From Clostridia bacterium (GTDB lineage: Bacteria; Bacillota; Clostridia; UMGS1883), in assembly GCA_021202495.1 (NCBI GenBank), contig JAJQCX010000119.1, forward strand, positions 1 to 14,070: a DNA stretch of 14,070 nt, read 5' to 3'. A program made the position numbers and the translations under genes. Positions 5,967 to 13,611 of the stretch are shown in pieces (the first letter of the stretch is position 1; every line of letters starts with the position of its first letter). The notes below the pieces were generated by a model, which worked only from the letters and a program-made list of their open reading frames with translations, had not been told where the DNA came from and ran no database searches.

Positions 5967-7919
5967 GTGCGACTTGAGCACAATTCAAGAGAGTCTTTTT
6001 TCAGAAGCCCTTTCGGAGCCGTTCCCTGCGGCGCCGTGATAACACTGCGTGTTGCAGTCAGTTCATATTCAATTCCGGAAAAAATCAGCCTTTTCGTCAA
6101 CGGAAAGGAAATTCAAATGTACTACATTTTTGAATTGTCCGGTCTGCGCATTTATGAATACCGCATTCAAGCTCCCGACGAAGGAGGCATTTTGTGGTAT
6201 TCTTTTTACGGTAAAGCCGACGGAGAGGAAAAATATTACGGCAACAACGACCGCTTTTTGGGCGGCGCGGGAGCATTATCATCGAATTTTCCCGCCAAGC
6301 AGTTTCAGATAACGGTCTACGAAAAGGATTTTAAAACTCCCGATTGGATTAAAAATGCCGTTGTGTATCAAATTTTTCCCGACCGCTTTTTTCGCGCAGG
6401 AGAGACTCCGTTTCACGGCATAGAACGCAAATGGGGCGAGGAGCCCTATCATGAAGCGTCGCAGTTCGGCGGCGAATATCTTTCAAACGACTTTTTCGGC
6501 GGCACACTTAAAGGCATTGAGGAAAAGCTGCCCTATCTTGCCGACTTGGGCATTACGGCTGTCTATCTCAACCCCATTTTCAAAGCCTTTTCAAACCACC
6601 GCTACGACACCGGCGACTATGAAAAAATAGACGAAACATTGGGCACAAATGAGGATTTTATTCATCTTTGCGAGACGGGCGAAAAATACGGCATCCGCTT
6701 TATCTTAGACGGTGTTTTCAGCCACACCGGCGCCGACAGCCGCTATTTTAACCGTTATGGCAGCTATGACAGCATAGGCGCGTATCAAAGCGAGGATTCG
6801 CCCTATCACAGCTGGTATTCCTTTAAAAAATTTCCCGACGAATACGATTCGTGGTGGGGCTTTATCACCCTTCCCAACACGCGAGAGCTTGACGAGGGCT
6901 ATTCGTCATACATTCTCACAAATAGAAACAGCATTATCAAACAGTGGCTTCGCCTCGGAGCTTCGGGCTGGCGGCTTGACGTTGCCGACGAGCTGCCGGA
7001 CGAATTTATCATGCGTCTGCGCAAAGCGGCGAAAGAGGAAAATCCCGACGCCGTTGTGATAGGCGAGGTTTGGGAGGATGCGTCAAACAAGGTCAGCTAC
7101 GGCGAAAACAGACGCTTTCTTTTGGGCAAATCGCTCGACGGCGTTATGAACTACGTCTTTCGCGGGGCAGTGCTCGACTATCTCACTCTTTGCGATTCCG
7201 CGCTTTTCGTTGCGCGAATTGAATCCATGTTTGAAAATTATCCCGCAGAGGCGCTTTATGCGTCCCTCAGTCTCATTTCAACTCATGACGTGCCCCGCGC
7301 CTTGACCATTCTCTCCGACGCGCCGAACGTCAATTCGCTCGACCGCGCCGCGCAAAAGGCTGTCACCGTCACGCCCGAAAAACGCCGACTCGGCATTGCG
7401 CGCTTAAAGCTTGCAGTTGCACTGCAGATGACCATGCCGGGCGCCGCCTGCGTTTACTACGGCGACGAGGCGGGCATGTACGGCTATGCCGATCCCTTCA
7501 ACCGCAGAACGTTTGATTGGGATAACATAAATTCTGAGCTTTACGAAACACATAAAAAATTCATTGCCCTCCGCGCCGCGCATCCGGCGCTTCGCACAGG
7601 CGACCTTAACGCCGTCTATTCGGAAGAGGAATCCGTTTGCTTCATCCGTTTTATCGAGCACGGCAAGGACAAATTCGGCAAGGATGCAAAGGATGAGGCG
7701 CTCATCATCTGCGTCAACGCCTCCCCCACTCACGAAACCAATTTCAATCTTGAGCTCGGTCGCTTCGGCATGGCTGCGGCATACGACGCCTTCATCGGCG
7801 AAAAATCGTCCGACGCAAACCATCATCTTCCCGTTCTTCTCCCACCGCTTTCCGTCAAGGTGTTCACTTTGGAAAGGAGCCCGCAAATATGCACGACGAT
7901 AGAATATTTGAAGGATTGA
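5967..7919 (+). CDS. GH13 family alpha-glucan hydrolase (neopullulanase/cyclomaltodextrinase-like)
   Basis: This is a predicted cytoplasmic glycoside hydrolase acting on alpha-1,4/1,6-linked maltodextrins or pullulan fragments; no signal peptide is present. An N-terminal beta-rich module (about 1-120) is followed by the (beta/alpha)8 barrel opening AVVYQIFPDRF (131-141), then NDFFGGTLKGIEEKLPYL (174-191) and GITAVYLNPIF (195-205). The four GH13 motifs are present: DGVFSH (248-253), GWRLDVAD with nucleophile D338, VIGEVWE with acid/base E367, and STHD with D441. CVYYGDEAGM (495-504) follows. H440 precedes D441 as in active enzymes. The 650-residue length suits neopullulanase-type enzymes. Translation begins at GTG 5967, 10 nt after GGAGG. 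The exact product specificity cannot be read from the sequence. Its last 31 nt overlap rlmD. Confidence 0.9.
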   Translation: MRLEHNSRESFFRSPFGAVPCGAVITLRVAVSSYSIPEKISLFVNGKEIQMYYIFELSGLRIYEYRIQAPDEGGILWYSFYGKADGEEKYYGNNDRFLGGAGALSSNFPAKQFQITVYEKDFKTPDWIKNAVVYQIFPDRFFRAGETPFHGIERKWGEEPYHEASQFGGEYLSNDFFGGTLKGIEEKLPYLADLGITAVYLNPIFKAFSNHRYDTGDYEKIDETLGTNEDFIHLCETGEKYGIRFILDGVFSHTGADSRYFNRYGSYDSIGAYQSEDSPYHSWYSFKKFPDEYDSWWGFITLPNTRELDEGYSSYILTNRNSIIKQWLRLGASGWRLDVADELPDEFIMRLRKAAKEENPDAVVIGEVWEDASNKVSYGENRRFLLGKSLDGVMNYVFRGAVLDYLTLCDSALFVARIESMFENYPAEALYASLSLISTHDVPRALTILSDAPNVNSLDRAAQKAVTVTPEKRRLGIARLKLAVALQMTMPGAACVYYGDEAGMYGYADPFNRRTFDWDNINSELYETHKKFIALRAAHPALRTGDLNAVYSEEESVCFIRFIEHGKDKFGKDAKDEALIICVNASPTHETNFNLELGRFGMAAAYDAFIGEKSSDANHHLPVLLPPLSVKVFTLERSPQICTTIEYLKD

Positions 7920-9244
7920 TTACCTCCGTTTCAGACGACGGCAGCGGAATAACACATAATGACGGCTACACCGTCTTCGTCAAAAACGCCTGCGTGGGCG
8001 ACAAATGCCTCATTGAAATTACAAAGGCGAATAAAAATTACGGCTTCGGCGTAATTAAAGGGCTTTTAACTCCCTCGCCTCACCGTATCGAGCCCCAATG
8101 TCACTCTTTTCCCGCCTGCGGCGGCTGCACGCTTCTTCATACCGATTATTCGTTTCAGCTCGAATTAAAGCGCAGCATCGTACGCGACGCTTTAACCCGC
8201 ATCGGCGGCTTTGAGAATGTATATGTTCACGAAACCGTCCCCTCCGAGCCTTCGTTTTATTACAGAAACAAAAGTCAATACCCCGTCGGAGGCAAGGTCG
8301 GCGATGTTAAAATAGGATTTTATTCCGCAAAAAGTCATAATGTTATAAATAACGACAACTGCCTTATCGAAACGCCCGATTCACGCCTTGTCGTCTCAGC
8401 GGTTAAAAATTGGATGAATAAATATAAAATCGCGCCCTATGACGAAAATCGTCACAGCGGCGCTGTTCGTCATGTCTATTTTCGCTCCGCAAAGACGAGC
8501 ATTGCGGTCATCGTTTCAAGAATCGCAAATGTTCCTCACCTTGAAACGCTTAAAGCGGAGCTTTTGTCACTCCCTCTTTCAGCACCGCTTTCGGGCATTG
8601 TTTTAAATGTAAACCCCAATAAAACAAATACTGTTTTGGGAAAGAAAGATAAAATACTTTACGGTGCAAATTACATCCTCGCCTCAATCGGCGAAATAAC
8701 ATACAAGGTCAGCTACCGCTCTTTTTTTCAGGTCAACAGCTTCACCACTCATCTTTTGTATCAAAAAACGCTCGACCTGTGCGCCTTGTCAAAAAATGAT
8801 ACGGTTTTTGACCTCTACTGCGGCATAGGCACAATCAGCCTTTTTCTCGCAAAACACGCGAAAAAGGTTATCGGCGTTGAAATAATCCCCTCCGCAGTCT
8901 CCGACGCAAAAGAAAACGCCAAGCTTAATAACATACAAAACGCGTCATTTTACGAAGGCGCAGCGGAAGAAGTTTGCCCCGATTTAATAAAAAAGGGCGA
9001 AAAAGCCGACATCGTCGTCGTAGACCCTCCCCGAAAGGGCTGCGCCGAGCCTCTGCTTGAGGCAATCGCAAAAATGAATCCCAAAAAAATAGTATACGTT
9101 TCATGTAACCCCGCAACCCTCGCCCGCGACGCGAAATATCTCCGCACCGCATACGGTTACACATTGACCGAGGCTTACCCGTTTGACCAATTTCCGCATT
9201 CGACGCACGTGGAAACGGTATGCCTTTTGTCCAAAGTCATATAA
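7889..9244 (+). CDS. rlmD: 23S rRNA (uracil-C5)-methyltransferase RlmD/RlmCD (TrmA family)
   Basis: This enzyme uses S-adenosylmethionine to make 5-methyluridine in 23S rRNA. The 451 residues include an N-terminal TRAM RNA-binding domain (about 4-58), four cysteines for a [4Fe-4S] cluster (C71, C77, C80 in CHSFPACGGC, and C158), and the C-terminal methyltransferase fold. Visible motifs are FFQVN (279-283), DLYCGIGTISLFLA (308-321), VVVDPPRKGC (376-385) and VSCNPATLARD (404-414), where C406 is the expected catalytic nucleophile; the HVE at 440-442 holds the expected general base. In Gram-positive bacteria one enzyme of this type can modify both U747 and U1939, so RlmCD is equally possible. Its ATG lies inside the end of the GH13 gene, with AGGAG about 9 nt upstream, and it shares that gene's promoter. 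Confidence 0.93.
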   Translation: MHDDRIFEGLITSVSDDGSGITHNDGYTVFVKNACVGDKCLIEITKANKNYGFGVIKGLLTPSPHRIEPQCHSFPACGGCTLLHTDYSFQLELKRSIVRDALTRIGGFENVYVHETVPSEPSFYYRNKSQYPVGGKVGDVKIGFYSAKSHNVINNDNCLIETPDSRLVVSAVKNWMNKYKIAPYDENRHSGAVRHVYFRSAKTSIAVIVSRIANVPHLETLKAELLSLPLSAPLSGIVLNVNPNKTNTVLGKKDKILYGANYILASIGEITYKVSYRSFFQVNSFTTHLLYQKTLDLCALSKNDTVFDLYCGIGTISLFLAKHAKKVIGVEIIPSAVSDAKENAKLNNIQNASFYEGAAEEVCPDLIKKGEKADIVVVDPPRKGCAEPLLEAIAKMNPKKIVYVSCNPATLARDAKYLRTAYGYTLTEAYPFDQFPHSTHVETVCLLSKVI

Positions 9245-9271
9245 AACAACTGATAAACACATTTTTTCTCT

Positions 9272-9307
9272 GCTCCCATTTCTTTAAGATGAAATAGGAG
9301 CTTTTTT
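9272..9307 (+). terminator. Rho-independent terminator after rlmD
   Basis: GCTCCCATTTC and GAAATAGGAGC form an 11-position stem with one C-A mismatch around an 8-base loop, followed by six T (9302-9307). On the minus strand the hairpin is not followed by a T run, so it serves the plus-strand unit and not the convergent htrA. Confidence 0.85.
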
Positions 9308-9318
9308 AGTTTCCGCTT

Positions 9319-10398
9319 TTAAGTATTCATCTCCGTTTCGCCGTTCTCTCGCACTTCAAGCACAATCTCAAATTCATACGTCTCATCCCCTCTTTTCACC
9401 GAAAAAATCGTCGATTTTCCTGCCCCGCAGGAGTAAAGCTTTTCCCGCAGCTTAAGTGTTGTATCCACATTTTCACCGTCAACCTTTTTAATAACGTCGC
9501 CGTAGCGCAGCCCAGCCTCGTAAGCGGGACCTTTTACGTCAAGCTTTGCGACATAAACTCCGCTGCTAGGAAAATCCTTTTTCCGCAAATATTTTGCCGT
9601 TTCCGCCCCGTAAACGTACATTCCGGCATACGGCGTTTCAAATTTTTCATCTTTCTCAAGAGCCGCAATGACCGCCTTTGAAACATTTATCGGTACCGCA
9701 AATCCCATGCCCTCCGCGTCAACTCTCACCGAATTTATCCCCACAACCTCACCCTCGTTGTTTATCAACGGCCCTCCGCTGTTTCCGGGGTTTATTGAAG
9801 CGTCCGTCTGTATTAAATCCTCCATCACAACCTCTTCACCCTCAATTTCAACCGACACACAGCGCCCGACCGCGCTCACAATCCCCTTTGTCACGCTTCG
9901 CTCAAACTGCATACTCAATGGGTTTCCTATCGCGAGCACATCGTCGCCCGTCCGAAGCTTCTCCGCGTCGCCCATAACCGCGGCGTTTTTCGCCGCGCTC
10001 CCGCTCTTTAACACCGCACTGTCAAGCGTCCTGTCACTCCAAACAAGCTCTGCCTCACTCACGCTTCCGTCGGAAAAGGTTATCATTATCTCCGCCTCAT
10101 CTCCCACAACGTGCCTGTTTGTCAATATATATCCCTTTTCTGACACGATAACGCCGCTTCCCATCCTCCACTCATCCTCGCCCTCGCCTATCGCCGCCAC
10201 CCCGACAACGCTCGGCAGCACGCTTTCCACAATGTCCGCCGTTTCCCTCCCCTCTTTGGGCACATTTCCGAGCACATTGTCCGCCTCCACGCTCTCCGTC
10301 GCCTCCTCGCGCGTTACATTGTCAAGCTCCTCCGCATATCTCTCCCCCGCCGAAAACGAAAACGCGCTCACGCACACAATTGAAAGAAAATAAATCAA
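9319..10398 (-). CDS. htrA: Trypsin-like serine protease with PDZ domain (HtrA/DegP family)
   Basis: This is an envelope quality-control protease that degrades or refolds damaged proteins outside the cytoplasmic membrane. Numbered from TTG at 10398 (359 residues), the catalytic triad is H96 (TNRHVV), D126 (DRTLDSAVLK) and S207 (PGNSGGPL), with AIGNPL at 156-161 and TKGIVSAVGR at 170-179. A single C-terminal PDZ domain (about 260-350) includes GPAYEAGLRYGDVIKKVDGE, within 289-308. A hydrophobic N-terminus (IYFLSIVCVSAFSFSAG) acts as signal or anchor, and an acidic linker follows. The start is uncertain: GAGG is only 3 nt from this TTG, whereas an in-frame ATT at 10413 lies 6 nt after GGGAG and would add IKRF, giving the basic N-terminus a signal peptide needs. 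An in-frame TGA at 10417-10419 excludes anything longer. Confidence 0.9.
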   Translation of the reverse strand: MIYFLSIVCVSAFSFSAGERYAEELDNVTREEATESVEADNVLGNVPKEGRETADIVESVLPSVVGVAAIGEGEDEWRMGSGVIVSEKGYILTNRHVVGDEAEIMITFSDGSVSEAELVWSDRTLDSAVLKSGSAAKNAAVMGDAEKLRTGDDVLAIGNPLSMQFERSVTKGIVSAVGRCVSVEIEGEEVVMEDLIQTDASINPGNSGGPLINNEGEVVGINSVRVDAEGMGFAVPINVSKAVIAALEKDEKFETPYAGMYVYGAETAKYLRKKDFPSSGVYVAKLDVKGPAYEAGLRYGDVIKKVDGENVDTTLKLREKLYSCGAGKSTIFSVKRGDETYEFEIVLEVRENGETEMNT

Positions 10399-10447
10399 AA
10401 ACCTCTTTATAATTTTTCACTCCCACAATATATGAATAATCTTCAAC

Positions 10448-10476
10448 TTGCTTTTTTCGCTGTTCTATAGTATAAT
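10448..10476 (+). promoter_or_regulatory. Housekeeping promoter for lon-engB
   Basis: TTGCTT (10448-10453) and TATAAT (10471-10476) are 17 nt apart. Transcription should begin near 10483, leaving a leader of about 60 nt that holds an inverted repeat (10486-10505) and the AAGGA ribosome binding site (10530-10534) before ATG 10544. Confidence 0.75.
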
Positions 10477-10494
10477 CAGCTTAATAAATGTCAA
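10467..10494 (-). promoter_or_regulatory. Possible promoter for htrA, overlapping the lon promoter
   Basis: On the minus strand a perfect -35 TTGACA (10489-10494) is followed after 16 nt by TACTAT (10467-10472), a four-of-six match to the -10 consensus. The -10 elements of htrA and lon share bases 10471-10472, so polymerase can probably occupy only one of the two at a time. Confidence 0.5.
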
Positions 10495-10505
10495 TTTCGA
10501 CATTT
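10486..10505. promoter_or_regulatory. Perfect inverted repeat between htrA and lon, candidate operator
   Basis: AAATGTC (10486-10492) and GACATTT (10499-10505) are perfect inverted copies separated by six bases. The left arm covers part of the htrA -35 element and the whole repeat covers the predicted lon start site (+3 to +23). It does not match the CIRCE, CtsR or LexA operator consensus as I know them, so the binding protein is unknown. It could alternatively be a small stem-loop in the lon leader. Confidence 0.5.
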
Positions 10506-10543
10506 TGATATATATGATATAGAATTTTTAAGGATGAATTTAT

Positions 10544-12943
10544 ATGACTAAAAAGACTTCGTTAAAAACGCTTCCCGCAATAGCCGTTCGCGGGCTTGTC
10601 GTTTTTCCTCATATGGTTTTCCATTTCGACGTTCTTCGTCCCAAGTCCGTCAGCGCTCTTGAAGCGGCAAGCGACGGCGACGGCTATGTTTTCCTCACTA
10701 CGCAAAAGGACGCATTTTTAGAAGAGCCCACCGAGAAAGATTTATATTCCGTCGGAACTATCGTCAAAATAAAGCAGTTTCTTCGTCTGCCCAACGACGG
10801 CGTGCGCGTTTTGGCGGAGGGCGTCTGCCGCGCCGAATTAAAGGAGTGCGACATGAGCGGCGAGTATATTTCCGCCTCCGTCACTCAAATACGTTCTTCA
10901 TTTGCCGGTCTTTCAGACGAGGAATACAGCGCAATAACACGCCAGCTCCACAGCATTTTTGAGCTTTATTTCCGCGTGAATGTCAAATCCACGCCTGACA
11001 CGCTTATCGCCTCTATCAACGAAAAGGATCCCGGCACTCTTGCCGACTCCATCGCAGAAAACTTCTTGGGCGACATCGACGATAAGCAAAAAATACTTGA
11101 AATTAAAAACGTCAAAACGCGCCTTTACACGCTCATTGACCTTTTAATTCACGAAATAAAGGTTTTGCAGGTCGAATCCGACCTCATGGTACGCGTCAAG
11201 GAGCAAATGGACGAAAATAACCGCGAGTATTTCCTCCGCGAAGAGCAGCGCGCCATTGCCGAAGAGCTCGGCGAGCAAAACGGCAACATGGCGGATGTTG
11301 AGGAATTTGAAAAGAAGCTTGCGACGCTTGACGCGCCTGAATATGTCACCGAGCGCATACAAAAGGAGCTTTCCCGTTTCTCGCGCCTCAGTGACCAATC
11401 ACCCGAATCCGCCGTTACAAGAGCGTATCTCGAAACGCTTTTCGACCTTCCGTGGAACCACACGAGCGAAGAAAATACCGACATCACCCGCGCCCGTGCC
11501 ATTCTTGAACAGGACCACTACGGCATGGAGCGCGTCAAGGAGCGTGTTGTCGAGCATTTGGCTGTTTCCGCCCTCACAGGCGGCAATCCTCCGACAATTC
11601 TCTGCCTTTACGGACCTCCCGGTGTCGGCAAAACGTCTATCGTCAAGGCTCTCGCCGAAGCTGCGGGACGCGAATATGTCCGCATTTCCCTGGGCGGCGT
11701 GCGCGATGAAGCTGAAATTATGGGACACCGCCGCACCTATGTCGGCGCTCTTCCCGGCAGGCTCGTCACCGCGCTCATAAAGGCGAAAACCTCAAACCCG
11801 CTCATTCTTCTTGACGAAATTGACAAAGTTTTGCACGATTTCAAGGGCGATCCCGCTTCCGCACTTTTGGAGGTACTCGATTCAGCGCAAAACAAAGCCT
11901 TTACCGACCGCTATCTTGAAATTCCGCTTGATCTTTCGCGCGTCATGTTTGTCGCCACGGCAAACGACCTTTCCAGCGTTCCGCGCCCTCTTTTGGACAG
12001 AATGGAGTTAATCGAGCTTACCGGCTATACCGATGAAGAGAAGAAGGAAATTGCCATTCGTCACCTCATTCCGAAACAGGCGGCTCTCCACGGTTTAAAG
12101 AAGAGCGCTCTCCGCCTCTCCCCCGATATTGTTTCACAAATGATTTTTGAATATACTAAGGAAGCCGGCGTTCGTGAACTTGAACGCGCAATCGCCTCCC
12201 TCTGCCGCAAGTGCGCGCTCGAATTGACCGAAAACGGCAAAAAGAGCGTCACGATAAATAAAGCGGCTCTCAAAAAATATCTCGGCGAACCGCGTTTCAC
12301 GCTCGACACCGTTTCCGAAGAGCCCGAAATCGGCGTTGTCACGGGGCTTGCATGGACAAGCGTCGGCGGCGAAATCCTTTCTGTTGAGGCAAATGTCATG
12401 GAAGGCAGCGGCAAGGTTGAATTAACCGGCTCGCTCGGCGACGTTATGAAGGAGTCCGCAATGGCTGCCATTTCCTACATCCGCTCCAAAGCCTCCGAGC
12501 TTTGCATCGACCCCGCTTTCTATAAAAAATACGACATCCACATCCACGTCCCCGAAGGCGCAACCCCCAAGGACGGTCCCTCCGCCGGCATAACGATTGC
12601 CACCGCGCTCACAAGCGCGCTCACCGGTCGCGCCGTCAAAACTCATCTTGCCATGACCGGCGAAATCACCATTCGCGGCAGAGTACTCCCCATCGGCGGA
12701 CTTAAGGAAAAGGTTCTCGCCGCCTACCGCAGCGGCGTCACACAAATTATCATTCCCAAAGAGAATTTAAAGGATTTGAAGGACATTCCCGAGAGCGTCA
12801 AGGAAAAAATCTCGTTCCGCGCCGTTTCCTCCTGCGAGCAGGTTTTCTCTCTCGCCCTTCTTCCCGCGCCGCAGATTCGTGAGGACAATCCCTTCATTCC
12901 AGCAAAGCCCCTTCCCAATCTTCACAAAGGAGTTACCGCATAA
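10544..12943 (+). CDS. lon: ATP-dependent protease Lon (LonA)
   Basis: This is a cytosolic AAA+ protease that unfolds and degrades damaged and regulatory proteins. The 799-residue protein has the complete LonA architecture: N-terminal substrate-binding domain (about 10-205, opening LPAIAVRGLVVFPHMV), a coiled central region, the AAA+ module with Walker A GPPGVGKT (357-364) and Walker B LILLDEID (420-427), and the C-terminal protease domain. The catalytic serine is S680 in PKDGPSAG, and the partner lysine is K723 in GGLKEK (718-723); their spacing of 43 equals that of E. coli Lon. ATG at 10544 follows AAGGA by 9 nt. Its stop overlaps the engB start by one base (TAATG). The pair lon-engB is conserved in Firmicutes. 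Confidence 0.97.
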   Translation: MTKKTSLKTLPAIAVRGLVVFPHMVFHFDVLRPKSVSALEAASDGDGYVFLTTQKDAFLEEPTEKDLYSVGTIVKIKQFLRLPNDGVRVLAEGVCRAELKECDMSGEYISASVTQIRSSFAGLSDEEYSAITRQLHSIFELYFRVNVKSTPDTLIASINEKDPGTLADSIAENFLGDIDDKQKILEIKNVKTRLYTLIDLLIHEIKVLQVESDLMVRVKEQMDENNREYFLREEQRAIAEELGEQNGNMADVEEFEKKLATLDAPEYVTERIQKELSRFSRLSDQSPESAVTRAYLETLFDLPWNHTSEENTDITRARAILEQDHYGMERVKERVVEHLAVSALTGGNPPTILCLYGPPGVGKTSIVKALAEAAGREYVRISLGGVRDEAEIMGHRRTYVGALPGRLVTALIKAKTSNPLILLDEIDKVLHDFKGDPASALLEVLDSAQNKAFTDRYLEIPLDLSRVMFVATANDLSSVPRPLLDRMELIELTGYTDEEKKEIAIRHLIPKQAALHGLKKSALRLSPDIVSQMIFEYTKEAGVRELERAIASLCRKCALELTENGKKSVTINKAALKKYLGEPRFTLDTVSEEPEIGVVTGLAWTSVGGEILSVEANVMEGSGKVELTGSLGDVMKESAMAAISYIRSKASELCIDPAFYKKYDIHIHVPEGATPKDGPSAGITIATALTSALTGRAVKTHLAMTGEITIRGRVLPIGGLKEKVLAAYRSGVTQIIIPKENLKDLKDIPESVKEKISFRAVSSCEQVFSLALLPAPQIREDNPFIPAKPLPNLHKGVTA

Positions 12944-13533
12944 TGAACTTAAATAACGCCTCAATCACCATCTCTGCAGTCACACCCGCGCAATATCCTG
13001 CGCCGCTTACCTGCGACGTCGCTTTCGCCGGTCGCTCAAACGTCGGCAAAAGCAGCCTCATAAATAAGCTTTTAAACAGAAAAAGCCTTGCCCGTACAAG
13101 CTCCAAGCCCGGCAAGACCGCAACGATTAATTTTTATAACATCGACGACACAATTTATTTTGTCGACCTCCCCGGCTACGGCTACGCCGAGGTCAGCAAA
13201 GACGAAAAGCTCCGCTGGGGCAAAATGATTGAGGATTATCTACATCAGCGCGAAAGCCTCAAATTCACAATTCTCTTGGTCGACGCGCGCCACACCCCCA
13301 ACGAAAACGACCTCACCATGGCAAAATGGATTCGCCGCCGCCATAACTTTCTCTTCGTAGTCGCCACCAAATGTGACAAAATCCCCAAAACAAAGCTTAA
13401 CGAGCATTTGGACGACATCTACTACACCCTGAACCTGACCGATGACGACATCCTGATCCCATTCAGCGCCCAAACCGGTCAAGGCGCCGAAGACTGCATG
13501 GAAGCCATCGAAGAACTTTGCGAAATAAACTAA
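12943..13533 (+). CDS. engB: Ribosome biogenesis GTPase EngB (YsxC/YihA)
   Basis: This is a small, usually essential TRAFAC GTPase needed for late assembly of the 50S ribosomal subunit. The 196 residues are the normal family length. GTP-binding motifs are all present: G1 GRSNVGKSS (30-38), the switch region SSKPGKTATINFY (53-65), G3 DLPGYG (75-80), G4 TKCD (142-145) and G5 SAQTG (175-179). The ATG at 12943 overlaps the lon stop by one base and follows AAAGGAG in the last codons of lon, so translation is probably coupled. A terminator follows at once. Confidence 0.96.
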   Translation: MNLNNASITISAVTPAQYPAPLTCDVAFAGRSNVGKSSLINKLLNRKSLARTSSKPGKTATINFYNIDDTIYFVDLPGYGYAEVSKDEKLRWGKMIEDYLHQRESLKFTILLVDARHTPNENDLTMAKWIRRRHNFLFVVATKCDKIPKTKLNEHLDDIYYTLNLTDDDILIPFSAQTGQGAEDCMEAIEELCEIN

Positions 13534-13538
13534 AAACC

Positions 13539-13579
13539 ACCGCCGCAGCGAACACAATTGTTCTGCCGCGGCGGTTTTT
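13539..13579 (+). terminator. Strong terminator after engB, probably bidirectional
   Basis: ACCGCCGC (13539-13546) pairs with GCGGCGGT (13568-13575). An inner AACA/TGTT stem and a CAG/CTG pairing extend the hairpin, and five T follow (13575-13579). On the minus strand the same hairpin is followed by GGTTTTTA, so it could also stop leftward transcription out of the CRISPR array. Confidence 0.85.
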
Positions 13580-13611
13580 GTTTACTGCCCTAAAAAACGC
13601 TACTCTCAAAC
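13580..13611 (-). repeat. Decayed terminal CRISPR repeat (left end)
   Basis: The right part CTACTCTCAAAC and the block CCCTAA match the intact repeats, as does GTTT at the outer end, but four bases are missing and the rest is altered. On the minus strand the 5' half is intact and the 3' half decayed. This is the usual state of a leader-distal terminal repeat and supports leftward transcription. Confidence 0.75.

Noticed and set aside
9245..9318. A terminator for htrA on the minus strand
   Set aside because: The hairpin at 9272-9301 is not followed by a T run when read leftward, so it can only be supported for rlmD.
9668..10393. A 241-codon open frame on the plus strand opposite htrA
   Set aside because: It is antisense to a protease with a complete catalytic triad and PDZ domain. 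Its Ser/Thr/Pro-rich product is a by-product of codon bias on the other strand.
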